A DNA stretch of 64,000 nucleotides. Origin: Streptomyces zhihengii (lineage in GTDB: Bacteria; Actinomycetota; Actinomycetes; Streptomycetales; Streptomycetaceae). The notes beneath the pieces are model-generated. The model was not told where the DNA came from. It did no database searches and saw only the letters and a list, made by a program, of their open reading frames with translations. The translations under genes were made by a program, and so were the position numbers. The stretch is from assembly GCF_016919245.1 (NCBI RefSeq), contig NZ_JAFEJA010000001.1:5357501-5421500 (forward strand). The letters are read 5' to 3'. Numbering within the stretch: position 1 is the first letter of the stretch; each line of letters begins with the position of its first letter. This document shows positions 60,629 through 64,000 of this stretch, in pieces.

Positions 60629-61187
60629 GTGACCTCCCCCTCGGTCGATGACGGCCCGCTCCCCGGCGGGTCCTCGGATGACTCCCGGCCAGCAGTATGG
60701 CCGCAGGGGACTGCTTCACACCAGAATTGACTGGATCTTGATCGACTCGTCGCGGCGCGCGGCGACGACCGCCGTGCCTGGCCCGACCCCCCTCTGTGTC
60801 CCCACAGTGAATACGCTCCCCGCCGCCGCACGGTTCCCACCGATCGGGTGAATCCGGGCGACCCCGGGGAGGGGGCGTCAGGCTGCCCGTGCGGGGTGGG
60901 TTCCGGGGGCGTCACGCCGCCCCGTGCGGGGCGCGCCCCGTGGGCCATCACGTCGCCGGGGCGGGGGCGTTGGCCTCCCAGGCCCGCGGCCCCGAGAGCG
61001 CGGGGGCCCTCCGCGGGGGCTCCGCCCCCGCACCCCCGCGCCTCAAAGGCCGGCGAGGCCGGGAAAGCCGGCCCGTCCGGCGTTCGAGGGCGCCGCGCGG
61101 AGCGCGGTGTCGCTCCACGGACCGGCACGCGGGGCAACGCACCCCCCACGGAAGCGGACCCGCCCCCGCACAGCACCCCCGGGGGCC
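60629..61187. other. Non-coding region between glnX and csnK
   Basis: About 560 bases with no supported gene; only very GC-rich frames with no family resemblance. It contains a hairpin, GCGGGGGC-TCC-GCCCCCGC (61013-61031), that may end the csn transcript. The glnX promoter should lie near 60650-60800, but no consensus could be assigned. Confidence 0.5.
61013..61031 (-). terminator. Possible terminator of the csn operon
   Basis: Perfect 8-bp stem with a 3-base loop, about 155 bases past the csnK stop. Confidence 0.45.
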
Positions 61188-62168
61188 TCACGCGCCGAAG
61201 TGCGCCCGCAGTCTCGCGTGGGCCTCCGGTGGGGACGGGGTGCGGTCGAGACCGAGGAGGGCCGCGCCCAGGACCGGAGGGGCGGTCACCACGCGGACCA
61301 CCGCCCCGGGGGCCTTCAGCGCCAGCAGCTCGGCGATGTCCGCGTCCAGTTGGGGGTGCCGGGCCGCGAGCACGCTCCCGCCGAGCACCAGCGGAGTCTC
61401 CTCGCCGAGGAGTCCGAGCCGGCCGAGCGCGACGGACGCCATCGCCACGATCTCCTCGGCCTGGCGCCGCACCAGCGACCTCGCCACCGGGTCGCCCCCG
61501 GCGCTCGTCGCGAAGAGCACCGGGGTCAGTTCGTGGCGGCGGACCGCCGCCACCCTGCCCAGGTGCAGGGCCTCGATCAGCGCGTACACCGAGCCGAGAC
61601 CGAAGTGCGCGGGCAGCGTGCGGGCGAGGTCGGTGGGTTCGCCCCGGCCGTCCTCGGCGCGCGCGGCGTACCAGAGCGCCTCCTCGGCGAGGCCGCCGCC
61701 GCCTCCCCAGTCCCCGGAGAGCTTCCCGATCGCGGGGAAGCGCGCGGTGCGCCCGTCGGGCAGCATGCCCACGCAGTTGATGCCCGCCCCGCACACCACG
61801 GCGACCCCCCGCGGCTCGTCGACCCCGGCGCGCAGCAGCGCGAACGTGTCGTTGCGGACCTCGGTGGTGTCCCCCCAGCCGCGCGCGTGCAGCGCCGCCG
61901 TCAGCTCGGCCTCCTCCACCGGGAGGTCGGCGTTGGCGAGCGCGGCGAGGACGTGCTCGGCGCGGTCGACGGGGGTGCCCGCCGCACGGGCCGCGGCCCG
62001 TGCGGCGCCGACCGCCGCCGCGAGGACGTCGACGGCGGCCTCGACCCCGACCCGCGGGGGCTGGAAGCCGCCCGCGCGGCCGGTGCCCAGCACGGTCCCG
62101 TCGGCGGCGACGAAGGCGGCGTCCGTCTTGCTGTTGCCCGCGTCGATGGCGAGGACGGTCGCGTTCAC
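61188..62168 (-). CDS. csnK: Sugar kinase, BadF/BcrAD family (CsnK-like)
   Basis: 326 residues. ASKHA fold: phosphate-1 motif AIDAGNSKTDAAF near residue 6, GAGINCVGM, GDWGGGGGLAEEAL near 145, and the adenosine motif VLGGSVLAARH. Related enzymes phosphorylate N-acetylglucosamine or glucosamine. In S. coelicolor the csnREFGHK operon takes up chitosan oligosaccharides, and csnK is the kinase. Start: GTG at 62168 overlaps the csnH stop (GTGA). Confidence 0.85.
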   Translation of the reverse strand: MNATVLAIDAGNSKTDAAFVAADGTVLGTGRAGGFQPPRVGVEAAVDVLAAAVGAARAAARAAGTPVDRAEHVLAALANADLPVEEAELTAALHARGWGDTTEVRNDTFALLRAGVDEPRGVAVVCGAGINCVGMLPDGRTARFPAIGKLSGDWGGGGGLAEEALWYAARAEDGRGEPTDLARTLPAHFGLGSVYALIEALHLGRVAAVRRHELTPVLFATSAGGDPVARSLVRRQAEEIVAMASVALGRLGLLGEETPLVLGGSVLAARHPQLDADIAELLALKAPGAVVRVVTAPPVLGAALLGLDRTPSPPEAHARLRAHFGA

Positions 62169-63430
62169 GCCCACGCGAGGTGCTCCCGGTTGTGTGCGAG
62201 CAGGCTGTCGGTGAGCCGGTCGGCGTAGTCGTACTGGCCGATGAGCGGATGCGCCAGCAGGGCCCGGAAGACCCGGTCGCGGCCGCCGCGCAGGGCCGCC
62301 TCCAGGGCGAGGTCCTCGTACGCGGTCACCTGGGCGATCAGCCCCGCGTAGAGCGGGTCGAGCCGCGGCACGGGCAGCGGTGCGGCGCCGTCGGCGCCGA
62401 CCCGGGCCTGCACCTCGACGACGGCGTCGTCCGGCAGGAACGGCAGCGTCCCCCGGTTGAGGGTGTTCACCACCTGCACCCGGTCGCCCGCCCCGCCGAG
62501 CAGGGAGGCGGCGAGGTCCACCGCGGCCTCCGAGTAGAAGGCCCCGCCGCGCTTGGCCAGCAGCTCCGGCTTCTCGTCGAGCGCGGGGTCGCCGTACATC
62601 TCCAGCAACTGCCGTTCCATGGCGGCGACCTCGGCGGCCCGCGAGGGCTTGGTGCGGGACTCCTCGACGACCTCGTCGTGCGCGTAGAAGTAGCGCAGGT
62701 AGTAGGAGGGGACGACCCCGAGCCGATCCAGCAGGTGCCGCGGCAGCCGCAGGTCGGCGGCGACGGCCTCGCCGTGTTCGGCGAGCAGCTTCGGCAGCAC
62801 GTCCTCGCCGTCGGGCCCGCCGATGCGCACACCGGTCTCCCAGGTGAGGTGGTTGAGCCCCACGTGGTCGAGGTGCACCTGCCCCGGCGCGACGTCCAGC
62901 AGCTTCGCGAACTTGCGCTGGAGCCCGATGGCCACGTTGCACAGGCCGACCGCCTTGTGCCCGGCGCCGAGCAGCGCGCGGGTCACGATCCCCACCGGGT
63001 TGGTGAAGTCGATGATCCAGGCGTCCGGGTTGCTGCGGCGCACCCGTTCGGCGATGTCCAGGACGACCGGGACGGTGCGCAGCGCCTTCGCGAGGCCGCC
63101 CGCGCCCGTCGTCTCCTGGCCGACGCAGCCGCACTCCAGCGGCCAGGTCTCGTCCTGCTGCCGTGCGGCCTGGCCGCCGACGCGGAGCTGGAGCAGGACG
63201 GCGTCGGCGCCCTCGACCCCGGCGTCGAGGTCCGAGGTGGTGACGATCGTCCCGCCGTGGCCCTGCTTGGCGAAGATCCGCCGGGCCAGGCCGCCGACGA
63301 GTTCCAGCCGGTCTGCGGCCGGGTCGATCAGGACGAGTTCGGTGATCGGCAGGGTGTCGCGCATCCGCGCGAAGCCGTCGATCAGTTCGGGGGTGTAGGT
63401 GGAGCCGCCCCCGACGACTGCGAGTTTCAT
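62165..63430 (-). CDS. csnH: Family 4 glycosidase (6-phospho-beta-glucosidase-like, CsnH-like)
   Basis: 421 residues, GH4 fold. NAD-binding VVGGGSTYTPELIDGF at the N-terminus, FTNPVGIVTRAL, the Mn-binding CNVAIGLQRKF (Cys, normal in GH4), GLNHLTWE (His) and YYLRYFYAHDEVVEE. GH4 enzymes use NAD and Mn to split glycosides by redox chemistry. In the csn operon the substrate should be a chitosan-derived sugar. Start: ATG at 63430; the gene lies 5 bases after csnG and overlaps csnK. Confidence 0.88.
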   Translation of the reverse strand: MKLAVVGGGSTYTPELIDGFARMRDTLPITELVLIDPAADRLELVGGLARRIFAKQGHGGTIVTTSDLDAGVEGADAVLLQLRVGGQAARQQDETWPLECGCVGQETTGAGGLAKALRTVPVVLDIAERVRRSNPDAWIIDFTNPVGIVTRALLGAGHKAVGLCNVAIGLQRKFAKLLDVAPGQVHLDHVGLNHLTWETGVRIGGPDGEDVLPKLLAEHGEAVAADLRLPRHLLDRLGVVPSYYLRYFYAHDEVVEESRTKPSRAAEVAAMERQLLEMYGDPALDEKPELLAKRGGAFYSEAAVDLAASLLGGAGDRVQVVNTLNRGTLPFLPDDAVVEVQARVGADGAAPLPVPRLDPLYAGLIAQVTAYEDLALEAALRGGRDRVFRALLAHPLIGQYDYADRLTDSLLAHNREHLAWA

Positions 63431-63435
63431 TGTTC

Positions 63436-64000
63436 CTAGCCCTTCACTCCGGTCAGGGTGACGCCCTCGATGAACGCCTTCTGCGCGAAGAAGAAGACCA
63501 CGATCACCGGTGCCATGATCAGCACCGTCGCGGCCATGGTGAGATTCCAGTCGGTCTGATGGGCGCCCTTGAAGGACTCCAGGCCGTAGCTCAGGGTCCA
63601 GGCGGCCGGGTTCTCGGAGGCGTAGATCTGCGGTCCGAAGTAGTCGTTCCAGCAGTAGAAGAAGTGGAAGAGTGCCACCGCCGCGATGGCGGGCTTCGCC
63701 ATCGGCAGGACGATCCGCAGCATGGTGCGCAGTTCCCCGCAGCCGTCGATGCGGGCGGCCTCGGTGTACTCCCGCGGGATGGTCAGCAGGAACTGGCGCA
63801 GCAGGAAGATCGTGAAGGCGTTGCCGAAGCCGAACGGGATGATCAGCGGCCACAGCGTGCCCGCCAGGTCGAGCTGCTTCGCCCAGAACAGGTACATCGG
63901 CACCACGACCACCTGCGGGGGCAGCATCATCATGGCGATGACCAGCATCATCGCCAGGTTGCGGCCCCGGAAGCGGAAGACGGCCAGCGCGTAGGCCACC
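63436..64000 (-). CDS. csnG: ABC sugar permease, MalG type (CsnG-like), cut by window end
   Basis: The last 187 residues of a CUT1 carbohydrate permease. The EAA-loop motif EYTEAARIDGCGELRTMLRIVLPMAKPAIAA (shown in part: EAARIDGCGE) that contacts the ATPase is present, with helices before and after. It ends IEGVTLTGVKG, typical for MalG/CsnG proteins. The N-terminus lies beyond 64000. First visible gene of csnG-csnH-csnK. Confidence 0.88.
   Translation of the reverse strand, partial: VAYALAVFRFRGRNLAMMLVIAMMMLPPQVVVVPMYLFWAKQLDLAGTLWPLIIPFGFGNAFTIFLLRQFLLTIPREYTEAARIDGCGELRTMLRIVLPMAKPAIAAVALFHFFYCWNDYFGPQIYASENPAAWTLSYGLESFKGAHQTDWNLTMAATVLIMAPVIVVFFFAQKAFIEGVTLTGVKG

Overview
The window is high-GC chromosomal DNA from a Streptomyces or a very close relative. 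The evidence is the strong third-position G/C bias, GGAGG-type ribosome binding sites with GTG and TTG starts, and runs of streptomycete core genes: citrate synthase, an SsbB-type SSB, the two dynamin-like sporulation proteins, EttA, a PknG/GlnX/GlnH locus and a csn chitosan-oligosaccharide locus. One block, about 22.1-31.0 kb, is clearly different. Its GC is lower, it uses AGA/AGG arginine codons, it holds many very small genes and repeats, and it is bounded by a 54-bp direct repeat inside a tRNA-Arg gene. It is an integrated mobile element of about 8.8 kb.

Layout. 0-6 kb: end of citrate synthase; a copper-chaperone (HMA) gene with a CsoR-type operator; a TetR regulator divergent from an MMPL/RND exporter; a small DNA-binding protein. 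6-13.3 kb: myo-inositol catabolism, with an IolE-like TIM barrel divergent from a compact iolC - aldolase - iolB - iolD - mmsA/iolA operon. 13.4-22 kb: a DUF4291 protein; an unusual secreted-hydrolase/ABC-ATPase fusion with its permease; a YfbK-type vWA lipoprotein; a DUF1772 membrane protein; a tyrosinase fused to a bulb-lectin domain; tRNA-Arg(UCU).

22.1-31.0 kb is the mobile element. It carries a tyrosine recombinase next to the right end, a DUF5919 XRE regulator, a DUF2637 (Spd-like) membrane protein, two GIY-YIG-like proteins, a winged-helix protein beside six palindromic iterons, an orphan Phd-type antitoxin and a set of zinc-knuckle mini-proteins. No TraB translocase or known Rep protein is visible. 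The element entered the 5' half of the tRNA gene, so the rebuilt tRNA is now driven by a promoter that lies inside the element.

31-40 kb: two dynamin-like GTPases, ssbB, a thioester (TQXA) sortase-anchored surface protein, ettA, a thioesterase and a conserved hypothetical gene. 40.5-49.4 kb: an ABC exporter of two large FtsX-type permeases and one ATPase, a group II truncated haemoglobin and a PIMT-like methyltransferase. 49.4-60.6 kb: a seven-gene operon glnX - glnH - coiled-coil gene - pknG - PP2C - vWA - FHA, which reads as a complete amino-acid-sensing Ser/Thr phosphorylation circuit. 61.2-64 kb: csnK, csnH and the start of csnG, cut by the window edge.

The most unusual parts are the small element with its promoter swap at the tRNA and its iteron/repeat region, the hydrolase-ABC fusion, the tyrosinase-lectin fusion and the expanded PknG operon.
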